NCBI GenBank assembly: GCA_005882215.1
Contig: VBCK01000091.1
Location: 1-33,561, forward strand
Source: Betaproteobacteria bacterium
GTDB taxonomy: Bacteria; Pseudomonadota; Gammaproteobacteria; Burkholderiales; Burkholderiaceae_F
Length of the DNA: 33,561 nucleotides
Direction: 5' to 3'
Shown: one piece after another, positions 9,007 through 18,490 of the stretch
Position numbering within the stretch: position 1 is the stretch's first letter
Layout of the letters: every line of letters starts with the position of its first letter
The notes under the pieces: generated by a model
The model's input: only the letters and a program-made list of their open reading frames with translations
What the model was told of the DNA's origin: nothing
The model's database searches: none
Position numbers and translations under genes: made by a program

Positions 9007-9867
9007 CTACTGCGCGGTCAAGGCCCGATTCAATGTCGTCGCCAGCCGTGCGCCCGCCAGCGCCAGCTGCGATGTGATCACGCGCTCGGCGCGCCGCCGG
9101 TAGCCGGGCGGCAACGAAACCGTCTCGGTGGGCACGCCGTCGCAGCTGAAGCCGGGGTAGTCGAGCGCGACGTCGCGCGCAAGCCGGTTCGATTCGGTCA
9201 GCCACTGGCCGACCGGCGCTTGGCGCAAAGCCGCAGGCACGCGACGCGCGCGCGCGATCAGCGACCGCAACGTCGGCTCGGACGGTTGCTGGCCGCTGCC
9301 GGCGTGCAGCGCGGAGGCAAGCAGCCGCACGTCCCAGGCGGCGTGCAGCGTCCAGGCCGACGCGCCGGCGCCGCCACCGAAGTCGACGCGCACGAGGTTG
9401 CCTCCCTGCGCATAGTCGGCTGCGTGCAGCGGCTGATGCAGGTCGGCGACCAGGTGTGAGATCCATTTCAGCGCGTCGCGGCGTTGCGCAAGCGGGGCAC
9501 CGCGGTCCGCAAGCTGTGCGAGCATCGCCTCGATCCGCCCGCTGGCGCAGTGCTGCTGCGGGCACCAGGTCCGTTGGCGGGGAACCGCCCCGCAAACCGG
9601 CACATTGTCGTAATGCCAGTTCGGCCGGTCCGCGCGCGTGCCGCGAATCTCGTCGGCCCACAGCGAGACCTCGGCCAGGCTTGCGCGGCCGGAAGGCCGC
9701 CCGTCGCGGTCGCGGTCACCCTCGAGCAGCCGCGCAAGCTCGGCCCGGGCTCCCGGCGCGAGCAGCGCATCGGCCACCGCGCCGATCGCGCGATGGCCGA
9801 GAGGACCCCATGCGCTCGCAGCCTGCGACAGCAGCATGAAAGCGAGGCCGGCCAGGAACGTCGCCAT
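9007..9867 (-). CDS. S1/P1 family zinc nuclease, secreted
   Basis: S1/P1 nucleases are trinuclear-zinc enzymes that cleave single-stranded nucleic acids and 3'-nucleotides. The 286-residue protein has a signal peptide ending ASA, so the mature protein would start with the tryptophan of WGPLGHRAIG, whose amino terminus and side chains bind zinc in this family. Further ligand motifs are the aspartate in SLWADEIR, the histidine in NWHYDNVP, HLVADLHQPLHAADYAQGGN (HxxxD...H), and the LHAAWD region. Length and order match bacterial members. It would act in the periplasm or outside the cell, for example in phosphate or nucleotide scavenging (inference). Confidence 0.93.
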   Translation of the reverse strand: MATFLAGLAFMLLSQAASAWGPLGHRAIGAVADALLAPGARAELARLLEGDRDRDGRPSGRASLAEVSLWADEIRGTRADRPNWHYDNVPVCGAVPRQRTWCPQQHCASGRIEAMLAQLADRGAPLAQRRDALKWISHLVADLHQPLHAADYAQGGNLVRVDFGGGAGASAWTLHAAWDVRLLASALHAGSGQQPSEPTLRSLIARARRVPAALRQAPVGQWLTESNRLARDVALDYPGFSCDGVPTETVSLPPGYRRRAERVITSQLALAGARLATTLNRALTAQ

Positions 9868-9961
9868 CTCGATGGCTTGAATCGTCGCTATACGGGCTCA
9901 CAATAGCGACCGTAAACGATGCGGTGACCACCACGGCAGGCAATCAAAGCCACGCGATCGC

Positions 9962-10093
9962 ATGAAGGCGGACGCGTTCGATGCACTCGATCGCGGGATC
10001 GATTACCTTTCGGACCGCGTGGTCGTGATAACCGGCCAGCCGGGTACGATTCGGCGCAACCCGACTGCTCGCACAAAAGGGGAAACAAAATGA
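9962..10093 (+). CDS. 43-residue ORF resembling an ABC-ATPase C-terminal segment
   Basis: A short frame from ATG 9962 ends at TGA 10091-10093, overlapping the ATG of the next gene as ATGA. Its core, GIDYLSDRVVVITGQPGTIR, resembles the segment after the H-loop in nitrate/sulfonate/taurine-type ABC ATPases ('EA.yLADRVVVM..RPGRI'). No Walker A, Walker B or signature motif exists upstream, so it cannot be an ATPase. It may be a relic of a deleted transporter gene, or a leader peptide whose translation couples to the FAH gene. Chance is also possible at this length. Confidence 0.35.
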   Translation: MKADAFDALDRGIDYLSDRVVVITGQPGTIRRNPTARTKGETK

Positions 10094-11148
10094 CAGGGAG
10101 ACGACGGTTTCTGATGGATACGGGCGCGTTGGGACTCGGGATTGCGGCGGGCGGCGCCAGGGCCGGAACGACCGACATTCAGCCGAGTGTTCCGCCTCTG
10201 GCGGCTGCGGGCGAGGCGCCGCGGGTGACGGACGCGCCCGCTGCGGCGCTGCCTGCGGTGACGCTGCTGTCGATGCGTCATGCGGGCGGCCACGAGTCGC
10301 TCGGGATCCGATTCGACGACGGAGTATTCGACGTGGCGCAGGCTGCCGGCTTGCTCGGCTTGCAGGCGCCGCTGACGATCGAACAGCTGCTGCGCGAAGG
10401 CAGCTGGCCTCAGGTCGAGGCGGTAGTCGCCGGCACCCGCTCGGCCAACCTGAGCCAGACGCTGACGCCGGAATCCTCGATCTCGTTTGGTCGCCTGTTC
10501 ACGAATCCGGGCAAGATCGTCTGCGTCGGCCTGAACTATCGCAAGCATGCGCAGGAAATCGGGATGCCGGTCCCGAAAGTCCCGATCCTGTTCAACAAGT
10601 TCAACAACAGCCTGGCGCCTCACAACGGCGTGATCCGGCTTCCGCCGCGCGAAGTGTCCTACAAGTTCGATTACGAGACCGAGCTGCTGGTCGTGATCGG
10701 CCGACACGCGCGCAACGTCCCCGAGGCCCAGGCGCTCGATGCCGTGGCCGGGTATTGCACCGCCAATGACTTTTCGGCACGCGACCTGCAACTGGAGACG
10801 GGCGGCCAGTGGATGATCGGAAAGACGCTCGACGCGTTCGCGCCGATCGGTCCTTACTTCGTATCGGCCGCGCGCGTGGGGGACCCGAACAACCTGAAAA
10901 TCGAAACGCACGTGAACGGCGAGGTGCGTCAATCCTCGAACACCAGCGATTTCATCTTCAACGTGCAGCAGGTGATCTCGTATATCTCGCGCCACTTCGC
11001 GCTGGAGCCGGGCGACATCATCTACACGGGCACGCCGCAGGGCGTGATTCAGGGCATGCCGCCGGAAAAGCGGGTCTGGCTGAAGGCCGGCGACCAGGTG
11101 GTGAGCACGATCGAAAAGCTGGGCAAGCTCAGTTTCACGTTGGCCTGA
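10090..11148 (+). CDS. Tat-exported fumarylacetoacetate-hydrolase family protein
   Basis: The 352-residue protein begins MTGRRRFLMDTGALGLGIAA, a twin-arginine-type signal (RRRF plus hydrophobic stretch, cleavage near ARA). The FAH-fold catalytic domain spans about 150-350: GKIVCVGLNYRKHAQEIGMP, then the metal-binding glutamates of FDYETELLVVIG, the aspartate of GYCTANDFSARDLQ, and GDIIYTGTPQGVIQGMPPEK. The family hydrolyses or hydrates beta-diketo acids from aromatic-ring cleavage, including fumarylpyruvate and acylpyruvates. A Tat signal is unusual for it but occurs in some Burkholderiales paralogues. The substrate is unknown. An MFS transporter follows 40 bases downstream. Confidence 0.88.
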   Translation: MTGRRRFLMDTGALGLGIAAGGARAGTTDIQPSVPPLAAAGEAPRVTDAPAAALPAVTLLSMRHAGGHESLGIRFDDGVFDVAQAAGLLGLQAPLTIEQLLREGSWPQVEAVVAGTRSANLSQTLTPESSISFGRLFTNPGKIVCVGLNYRKHAQEIGMPVPKVPILFNKFNNSLAPHNGVIRLPPREVSYKFDYETELLVVIGRHARNVPEAQALDAVAGYCTANDFSARDLQLETGGQWMIGKTLDAFAPIGPYFVSAARVGDPNNLKIETHVNGEVRQSSNTSDFIFNVQQVISYISRHFALEPGDIIYTGTPQGVIQGMPPEKRVWLKAGDQVVSTIEKLGKLSFTLA

Positions 11149-11188
11149 GGCAAGGGGGCGGTCGGTTGCGGTTCTGCTCCAATTTTCC

Positions 11189-12370
11189 GTGACCGACCCC
11201 GCGGCCGGGCACCGCCGGACCATTGTGCTGCTGTCGCTGGCAGCGTTCGCCGCCGCCGCGTCGATGCGCGCGTGCGATTCGCTGTTGCCGGCGCTGGTGC
11301 GGGGGTTCGGCGTCACGACCGGCCAGGCGGCCCGCACCGTCTCGATGTTTGCCCTGGCGTACGGCCTGATGCAGATGCTTTACGGGCCGCTCGGCGACCG
11401 TTACGGCAAGCTGCCTGTGATCGCGCTGGCCGCCTCCGCCAGCGTGGTGACCAGCCTGGGCGCGATGCTGGCGCCCGGAATCGGGTGGCTGATCGGCTTT
11501 CGGGCTGTCAGCGGCGCGGCCGCCGCGGCGATCATCCCGCAGTCGATGGCGTGGATCGGCGACCAGATCGCATACGAGCACCGGCAGGCGACGCTGGCGC
11601 GCTTCCTGATGGGACAGATGCTGGGGTTCATCAGTGGCCAGCTCCTCGGGGGCGTTTGCGCCGATTTTCTGGGCTGGCGCTGGACGTTCGGCTTTCTGGC
11701 GGCGATGTACCTGGCTGCGGCCGTCGCATTGTGGGCGCAGGCGGGCCGGTTCGGCGCCGCAACAGCCGGTGCATCGCTGGGCTTCGGTCGCCGGATCGTT
11801 GCGATCGGCCGGGACAGCTGGCCGCGCGTGATCTTTGCGATCGTGTTTTTCGAAGGGATGGCGGTATTCGGTGCGCTGGCCTTCATACCGTGGCACCTGC
11901 ACCACCGCTTCGGCGTGTCGCTGACGCTGGCGGCGCTTGCCCCTGCTGCCTTCGGCCTCGGCGGCATCGGTTACGCGCTGTTCACGCGCCGCCTGCTGGC
12001 CAGGCTGAGGGAGGCCGGTTTGGTCCGTGTCGGTGCCGCATGCCTGGCGATCGCGCTGGTCGGGCTGGCGCTGGGCGGCAGCTGGCTGCTGGCGGTCCCC
12101 GAAAGCGCGCTGCTCGGGATCGGCTACTACATGCTGCACAACACGCTGCAGACAAACGCCACCCAGATGGCGCCGGCCAACCGCGGCACCGCGGTGTCGC
12201 TGTTTGCGTCGTGCTTCTTTCTGGGTCAGTCGACCGGTGTGTCGATCGCTTCTGCGATGGTCGAGTGGATCGGCACGCCGGCCGTGTTCACCGCTTCAGC
12301 CCTGCTGCTGATCACGCTCGCGACCGCGTTCGCGGCTGCGCTGCGCCGCCGGCCCGCGGCGGCGCTTTAG
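11189..12370 (+). CDS. MFS transporter (12-TM, drug/proton-antiporter-like)
   Basis: The 393-residue protein from GTG 11189 is strongly hydrophobic, with about twelve membrane segments. The loop 2-3 MFS motif A appears as GPLGDRYGKLPVI at about residues 68-80, and the frame starts into TM1 by about residue 15. The closest general type is a DHA1-like exporter, but no substrate motif can be read. It sits 40 bases after the FAH-family hydrolase on the same strand, so joint transcription and transport of that enzyme's substrate or product are possible (inference). The gene ends 12 bases from the convergent small membrane protein gene. Confidence 0.88.
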   Translation: MTDPAAGHRRTIVLLSLAAFAAAASMRACDSLLPALVRGFGVTTGQAARTVSMFALAYGLMQMLYGPLGDRYGKLPVIALAASASVVTSLGAMLAPGIGWLIGFRAVSGAAAAAIIPQSMAWIGDQIAYEHRQATLARFLMGQMLGFISGQLLGGVCADFLGWRWTFGFLAAMYLAAAVALWAQAGRFGAATAGASLGFGRRIVAIGRDSWPRVIFAIVFFEGMAVFGALAFIPWHLHHRFGVSLTLAALAPAAFGLGGIGYALFTRRLLARLREAGLVRVGAACLAIALVGLALGGSWLLAVPESALLGIGYYMLHNTLQTNATQMAPANRGTAVSLFASCFFLGQSTGVSIASAMVEWIGTPAVFTASALLLITLATAFAAALRRRPAAAL

Positions 12371-12382
12371 CCGTCGAGGAGC

Positions 12383-12562
12383 CTACTGACGGGTCCCTGA
12401 CGCGGAGCCGCCGCTCGCCGAAGCTGCCGCCGTCTGTTCAGGTTGAGCCGTCTTCTGGTGGGAATCGAAATAGCGGCTGATCACGACCACCACCGCCACC
12501 GATCCGAGCATCAACGCAAAGGTCAGCAGCGGACCTTTGACGGGACTACGCCTGGGTTTCAT
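12383..12562 (-). CDS. Small single-pass membrane protein, unknown function
   Basis: A 59-residue product begins MKPRRSPVKGPLLTFALMLG. A basic N-terminus leads into one transmembrane helix (about 11-30), followed by a hydrophilic Ser/Ala/Gln-rich tail, predicting N-in topology. I use ATG 12562 because GGAG lies about 8 bases upstream and the topology is coherent; an upstream in-frame ATG at 12616 would add 18 residues without features. I do not recognise a family. Confidence 0.6.
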   Translation of the reverse strand: MKPRRSPVKGPLLTFALMLGSVAVVVVISRYFDSHQKTAQPEQTAAASASGGSASGTRQ

Positions 12563-12954
12563 TGCAAGCTCCAAAGTTAAAGAAGAATCCGTTGCAACGC
12601 CGGCTCGCGACAGCACTTCGAACGGAGTGCCGTCATCAAAGCGCGCGGGCGCAGCCCCAACGCACGCGCCACAGTCGGCTGCCGGTCGAAGCGATCGGGA
12701 TAATTTTTTCGCAATGCAGCGCGCGCGGCAAGTGGATCTGGGTCAAAACCATCCGCATGGATGACCCCCTTTTTTGATCGGGTTCTGGTACGGACGGATG
12801 ACTCGTCCTTCGGAAAGCCGGTTTCATCGGTCCACCAGCGCCTTCGCTCGGATGCATCGAATCCCCTTCCGGCTCGAGACCTAGACTGCCTCAGCCCTGT
12901 AGCGACGGGGCGGGTGACCTTATCAGTTCGATCACAACCGCAACGGAGGAGTCG
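12563..12954. other. 392-base region between divergent genes, possible coding relic on minus strand
   Basis: No complete gene is evident. On the minus strand, about 12577-12760 reads into a peptide containing AARAALRKNYPDRFDRQPTV and RALGLRPRALMTAL, ending in TAA at 12577-12579. The second part loosely resembles a Fis-type helix-turn-helix ('ARALGLSR.AL...L'). It has no upstream start or ribosome site and could be a truncated relic. The plus side carries the upstream region of the gene at 12955. I see a T6 run at about 12771 without a hairpin, and no clear promoter hexamers. Confidence 0.35.
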
Positions 12955-13398
12955 ATGAAGCAGACGGCACGGTTTCTTGCAGTGGTGGCCGCGGGAACGT
13001 TGCTGGCATTGCCGGCGGCTCGCGGCGAGGACAGGCCCTATACGGAAGGCCACGTATGGACCATCACGATGGTGAAGGTCAAGTACGGGATGCGCGACAC
13101 GTACCTGAACGAGGTCCTTCCGCTGCGCAAGAAGATAGAAGAAGGGGCCAGAAAGGAAGGCCTGCTGCTGTCCTCGCATACCCTGGTCGGTGATCCGGCG
13201 AATCAGGGTGATTTCGATGTGATGTTCCTGCAGGAATTCAAGAACTGGGCAGCCTTTGACGGCATCACCGCGAAGATGGATCCGATCGTGGAGAAGATCA
13301 TTGGCCCGCAGGACAAGCAGGACCAGGTCGTGGTCAAGCGTGCCGAGGTGCGCGAGGTCCTGGGCGAAAAGGCGATGCTGGAGCTGCTGCCGAAATGA
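12955..13398 (+). CDS. Secreted protein of unknown function, possible dimeric alpha-beta barrel
   Basis: The 147-residue protein starts at ATG 12955 with GGAGGA at 12945-12950. A clear signal peptide (about 1-23, ending AARG-ED) is followed by a soluble domain. The core starts with a strand carrying WTITMVKVKYGM, then a helix DTYLNEVLPLRKKIEEGARK, a strand LLLSSHTLVGDP, and another strand FDVMFLQEFKNWAAF. That beta-alpha-beta-beta order and the repeating 'v.v..g....y' start resemble dimeric alpha-beta barrel (ABM/NIPSNAP-like) proteins, but no family motif settles it. It stands alone, with the MFS gene converging 10 bases downstream. Confidence 0.7.
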   Translation: MKQTARFLAVVAAGTLLALPAARGEDRPYTEGHVWTITMVKVKYGMRDTYLNEVLPLRKKIEEGARKEGLLLSSHTLVGDPANQGDFDVMFLQEFKNWAAFDGITAKMDPIVEKIIGPQDKQDQVVVKRAEVREVLGEKAMLELLPK

Positions 13399-13408
13399 GC
13401 TGAAGGCC

Positions 13409-14683
13409 TCAAGCGGCCAAAACAGCGCGGCGCCTGGACGTCGCGGCCGAGGCACTCGCGAATACGACGATGGCCACGGCCGCGAGCGCCGCTTCGACGT
13501 ACAGCATCGCGGACGCGCCGAACCGGGTATAGGCCCATCCCTCGATCAGGCCCATGTACAGAATCGGCGTGTTCGAGAGCGACGCGTACACGTTGTACTG
13601 GGTCGCCGCCCCGGCCGCACCGATCGTTTCCAGCACCACCGCTGAGAAGCCCGCATACCCCATGCCGTTCAAAACCGCATAGAGCAGCGTGAATACGGCA
13701 AACATGCTTTCGGTGTGCGGGGCCAGCGCCATCGCCACCGCGCACAGCGCCTGCGCCGCGCCATACAGCAGATACGCGGTCTTGCGATCCAGTCGGTCGC
13801 AGAAGAGGCCGCCGATCAGGCAGCCGAACGCGCATGCAAAGCCGCCGAGCGTGCCGTTGATCAGCGCGACGGTATCGGCGCTGGCGCTCCATCCGTCCGC
13901 CACGGCGGCCCAAAGATTGGAAGCGGCTCCCGTCGTGACCGGCACAAAAACCACCAGCAGCGCCAGGAAGCCGCGCCGCGACCTTGCCAGCGTCCAGAGG
14001 CCCTTCAACACGGCTGTCAGGTTCGACCACTGCTGCTTCAAGGCCGGTTGGAACCCCCCGCCGGCGTTGTGCTGCCCCATGCCACGGGAATGCTCGCGCG
14101 CCGGCTCGGGAACCCACATCAGCGCCAGCGTGCACAGCACACACGCCCCCCCCAGCACTGCAGATGAGATCCAGGGCGCCGACAAGTGCTGCGCCATCCA
14201 CAGTCCCGCGCCTCCCCCGACACCCTGGCCACCCAGGTTGCCGGCCTGAAACCATCCGCTGGCGCGTCCTTTCACCTGATCTGCCGTATGGTGCGCAATC
14301 AGCGCTTCGGTCGACATCGCCAGAAATGTGGTTGCGGCGCTCATCAGAAGCACCAGCGCGGTCAACAGCGGCAAATCGCGGGCCGTTACCGGAATCAGTC
14401 CGCATGCCGCGATTCCGGCGGCTGTCAATGCGGCGCCGATCGCATACCAGGCTTTTCGATTCAGCGTGGTGTCGGCGAACGGGGCCCAGAGGAACTTCCA
14501 GGTCTGGGGAAACAGGTCCGCGGCGACCACGGCCGCGATTTGCGACGCGTCGACGCCTCGTTGGGAGAGCTGGTAGGCCAGCGTGACCACCACGAAGCCC
14601 GAGCAGATCCCGAACGGCAGGATCAGCACCAGGTAGATGAACGGGTGCGGTGGCCGCGCGGCAGCCGGATCGGCGCGCGTCAT
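13409..14683 (-). CDS. MFS transporter, AmpG/PAT-like
   Basis: The 424-residue protein has about twelve membrane helices. Its N-terminus (PFIYLVLILPFGICSGFVVV) and 'LFPQTWKFLWAPFADTTLN' resemble the AmpG/acetyl-CoA transporter-like (PAT) branch of the MFS, in which TM1-2 carry the 'F.sG.p....' and 'K..WaPl.D' patterns. AmpG members import anhydromuropeptides; others carry different solutes, so the substrate is undetermined. It lies only 10 bases downstream of the POT peptide transporter on the same strand, indicating one transcript. That pairing supports a role in uptake or export of peptide-like material (inference). Confidence 0.83.
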   Translation of the reverse strand: MTRADPAAARPPHPFIYLVLILPFGICSGFVVVTLAYQLSQRGVDASQIAAVVAADLFPQTWKFLWAPFADTTLNRKAWYAIGAALTAAGIAACGLIPVTARDLPLLTALVLLMSAATTFLAMSTEALIAHHTADQVKGRASGWFQAGNLGGQGVGGGAGLWMAQHLSAPWISSAVLGGACVLCTLALMWVPEPAREHSRGMGQHNAGGGFQPALKQQWSNLTAVLKGLWTLARSRRGFLALLVVFVPVTTGAASNLWAAVADGWSASADTVALINGTLGGFACAFGCLIGGLFCDRLDRKTAYLLYGAAQALCAVAMALAPHTESMFAVFTLLYAVLNGMGYAGFSAVVLETIGAAGAATQYNVYASLSNTPILYMGLIEGWAYTRFGASAMLYVEAALAAVAIVVFASASAATSRRRAVLAA

Positions 14684-14693
14684 CCCCGAGCGC

Positions 14694-16163
<1,470 letters not shown>

Positions 16164-16315
16164 GGGGCTGGGTCTTGCGCGGCCGGCGCAACGGGCTCCG
16201 ACCCTCCTCCTGCATGTACAGTAGCCCGGATCGTGCATGGGGTGAAGCGCGTTGGGGTCGCATTTCGGCCGGATTCGCAACGGCCAGCTAAGAATTCCGT
16301 TCGGAGATCATCGCA

Positions 16316-18490
16316 ATGCACAAACCACTGTCCATGATCGTGGTCCTGTCGGCGCTGGCGACACCGCCTTGGGCCGCGGACGCGCCGTCGTCGCCGGCCA
16401 CAGCGCCGGGCGCACCGAACCCGTTCAGCGAACCGAGCCGGCTGCCCTACGCACTGCCCCCGTTCGACTCGATCAAGGATTCGGATTTCGAACCGGCCTT
16501 CGAGGCGGGCATGCTGGAGCAGCGGGCGCGGGTCGATGCGATCGCCCACGATCCGGAACCGGCGACGCTCGAGAACACGCTGGTTGCGCTGGAGCGGTCA
16601 AGCTTGATGCTCGATCGCGTTTCCAAGGTGTTCTTCAACCTGGACGGATCCAACACAGACCCGGACATCCAGAAAATCAAGTTGCAGATGACACCGCGGC
16701 TGGCCGCGCATCGCGACGCGATCCATCTGAATCCGGACCTGTTCGCCCGCGTCGAGACCGTATGGCGCGCCCGGGCCGAATTGGGCGACCCCGAGGCCGC
16801 GCAGTTGGCGCAGCGCTATTACACGCTGTTCGTGCGGGCCGGCGCCCGTCTGGGCGGACCCGAACAGGAACGGCTGCGCAATCTGAATCAGCGAATCGCC
16901 GAGTTGAACACGCGCTTCGAACAGAACGCGCGCAAGGCGACCAACGAAGGCGCGGTCGTGGTCGACGACCGCGCGGCGCTGGACGGTCTGTCGCCCGAGC
17001 AGATCGGCGCGGCCGAACAGGCCGCCCGGGCCCGCGCACTGGAAGGCAAGTGGGTGATCGGGCTGCAGAACACGACGATCCAGCCGGTGCTGGCGCAGCT
17101 GAAGAGTCGCGCGCTGCGGGAGCGGATCTACCGGGCCTCGATCGGGCGCGCGGACGGTGGCGACACCGACAACACCGCCGTGATCGCCGAGCTGGTCAGG
17201 CTGCGCGCCGAGCGGGCACGCCTGCTGGGCTACCCGGACCACGCCGCTTACGTTCTGGCCGACGAGGGCGCGGGCGCGCCCGCTGCGGTCAACCGGATGC
17301 TCGCGTCGCTGGCGCCGGCAGCGGTTGCGAAAGCCAACAGCGAGGCGGCGCACCTGCAGGCCTTGATCGACCGTCAGGCGCGGGCCGCTCACGCGCCGGC
17401 CTTCCGGCTGCAGGCCTGGGACTGGGCGTACTACGCGGACCAGGCGCGCAAGGCGCGCTTCGATTTCAGCGAATCGGAGGTCAAGCCGTATTTCGAGATG
17501 AACCGCGTGCTGCGCGACGGCGTCTTCTACTCGGCCCACGAACTGTACGGCCTGACGTTCAAGCCACGCGACGATCTTCCGCGCTACCACCCGGACGTGC
17601 GCATCTACGAGGTGTTCGACGCCGACGGCAGCGCGCTTGCGTTGTTCATGGCGGATCTGTATGCACGTCCGTCCAAGCGGGGCGGCGCCTGGATGAGCGA
17701 ATTCGTCGGCCAGTCCCGGCTGCTGGGCACCCGGCCGGTGGTGGTGATCAACCTGAACCTGGCCAAGCCCGCGCAGGGTCAGCCGGCACTGTTGACATTC
17801 GAGGAGACCACCACGATGTTCCACGAGTTCGGCCATGCGTTGCATGGAATGCTGTCCGGCGTGAACTATCCGATGCTGCATGGCACCTCGACTCCGCGGG
17901 ATTTCGTTGAGTATCCGTCCCAGTTCAACGAGATGTGGGCGCGCGAGCCGGCCGTGCTGGCGCACTATGCGCACCACTTTCAGACTGACCAGCCGCTGCC
18001 GCCGGCTCTGCTGGACAAGGTGCTGGCGGCCGAGAAGTTCGGCCAGGGGTACAAGACCGGCGAATATCTGGCCGCGGCCCTGCTCGACCAGTCCTGGCAC
18101 CAGATCGGGCCCGACCAGGCGCCGCCGCCTTCGCGGGTGATGGCCTTCGAGAAGTCGTCGCTGCAGCGGGCGCGTGTCGACCTGGCGGCCGTGCCGCCGC
18201 GCTACCACTCGCCGTATTTCCTGCACGTTTTCAACGTGGGCTACGACGCGGCTTACTACGCCTACATATGGAGCGAGGTACTGGCGCGCGACACCGAGCA
18301 GTGGTTCCATCGACACGGAGGATTGAACCGCGCCAACGGAGAGTTCTTCAGGGCCAAGGTATTGTCGCGCGGCCGCTCCGAGGATCCGGAGCAGTTGTTC
18401 GAGAAGTTCTACGGGGGGCCGGCCGAAATCGGACCACTGCTGGAACGTCGTGGACTGGCGCCGGCGCTGCATAATGCCGGCCGACATTGA
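16316..18490 (+). CDS. M3-family zinc oligopeptidase (peptidyl-dipeptidase Dcp-like), exported
   Basis: M3 peptidases cleave short peptides in a closed channel using zinc. The 724-residue protein begins with a probable signal peptide (MHKPLSMIVVLSALATPPWA). The catalytic HExxH motif lies in TTMFHEFGHALHGMLSG at about residues 500-516, and the third zinc ligand glutamate is in FVEYPSQFNEMW at about 528-539. The substrate-binding HSPYFLHVFNVGYDAAYYAY follows near 625. Length and order match the Dcp/oligopeptidase A group, whose best-known members are cytoplasmic or periplasmic; the signal suggests a periplasmic location here. GGAG precedes the ATG. The gene overlaps the decarboxylase gene by 17 bases. 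Confidence 0.94.
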   Translation: MHKPLSMIVVLSALATPPWAADAPSSPATAPGAPNPFSEPSRLPYALPPFDSIKDSDFEPAFEAGMLEQRARVDAIAHDPEPATLENTLVALERSSLMLDRVSKVFFNLDGSNTDPDIQKIKLQMTPRLAAHRDAIHLNPDLFARVETVWRARAELGDPEAAQLAQRYYTLFVRAGARLGGPEQERLRNLNQRIAELNTRFEQNARKATNEGAVVVDDRAALDGLSPEQIGAAEQAARARALEGKWVIGLQNTTIQPVLAQLKSRALRERIYRASIGRADGGDTDNTAVIAELVRLRAERARLLGYPDHAAYVLADEGAGAPAAVNRMLASLAPAAVAKANSEAAHLQALIDRQARAAHAPAFRLQAWDWAYYADQARKARFDFSESEVKPYFEMNRVLRDGVFYSAHELYGLTFKPRDDLPRYHPDVRIYEVFDADGSALALFMADLYARPSKRGGAWMSEFVGQSRLLGTRPVVVINLNLAKPAQGQPALLTFEETTTMFHEFGHALHGMLSGVNYPMLHGTSTPRDFVEYPSQFNEMWAREPAVLAHYAHHFQTDQPLPPALLDKVLAAEKFGQGYKTGEYLAAALLDQSWHQIGPDQAPPPSRVMAFEKSSLQRARVDLAAVPPRYHSPYFLHVFNVGYDAAYYAYIWSEVLARDTEQWFHRHGGLNRANGEFFRAKVLSRGRSEDPEQLFEKFYGGPAEIGPLLERRGLAPALHNAGRH

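Noticed and set aside
16598-18487. Very long open frame (629 codons) antisense to the M3 peptidase gene
   Set aside because: Composition is Arg/Gln/His-rich with no family motif, and the opposite strand encodes a complete peptidase with HExxH. It is a high-GC antisense shadow.
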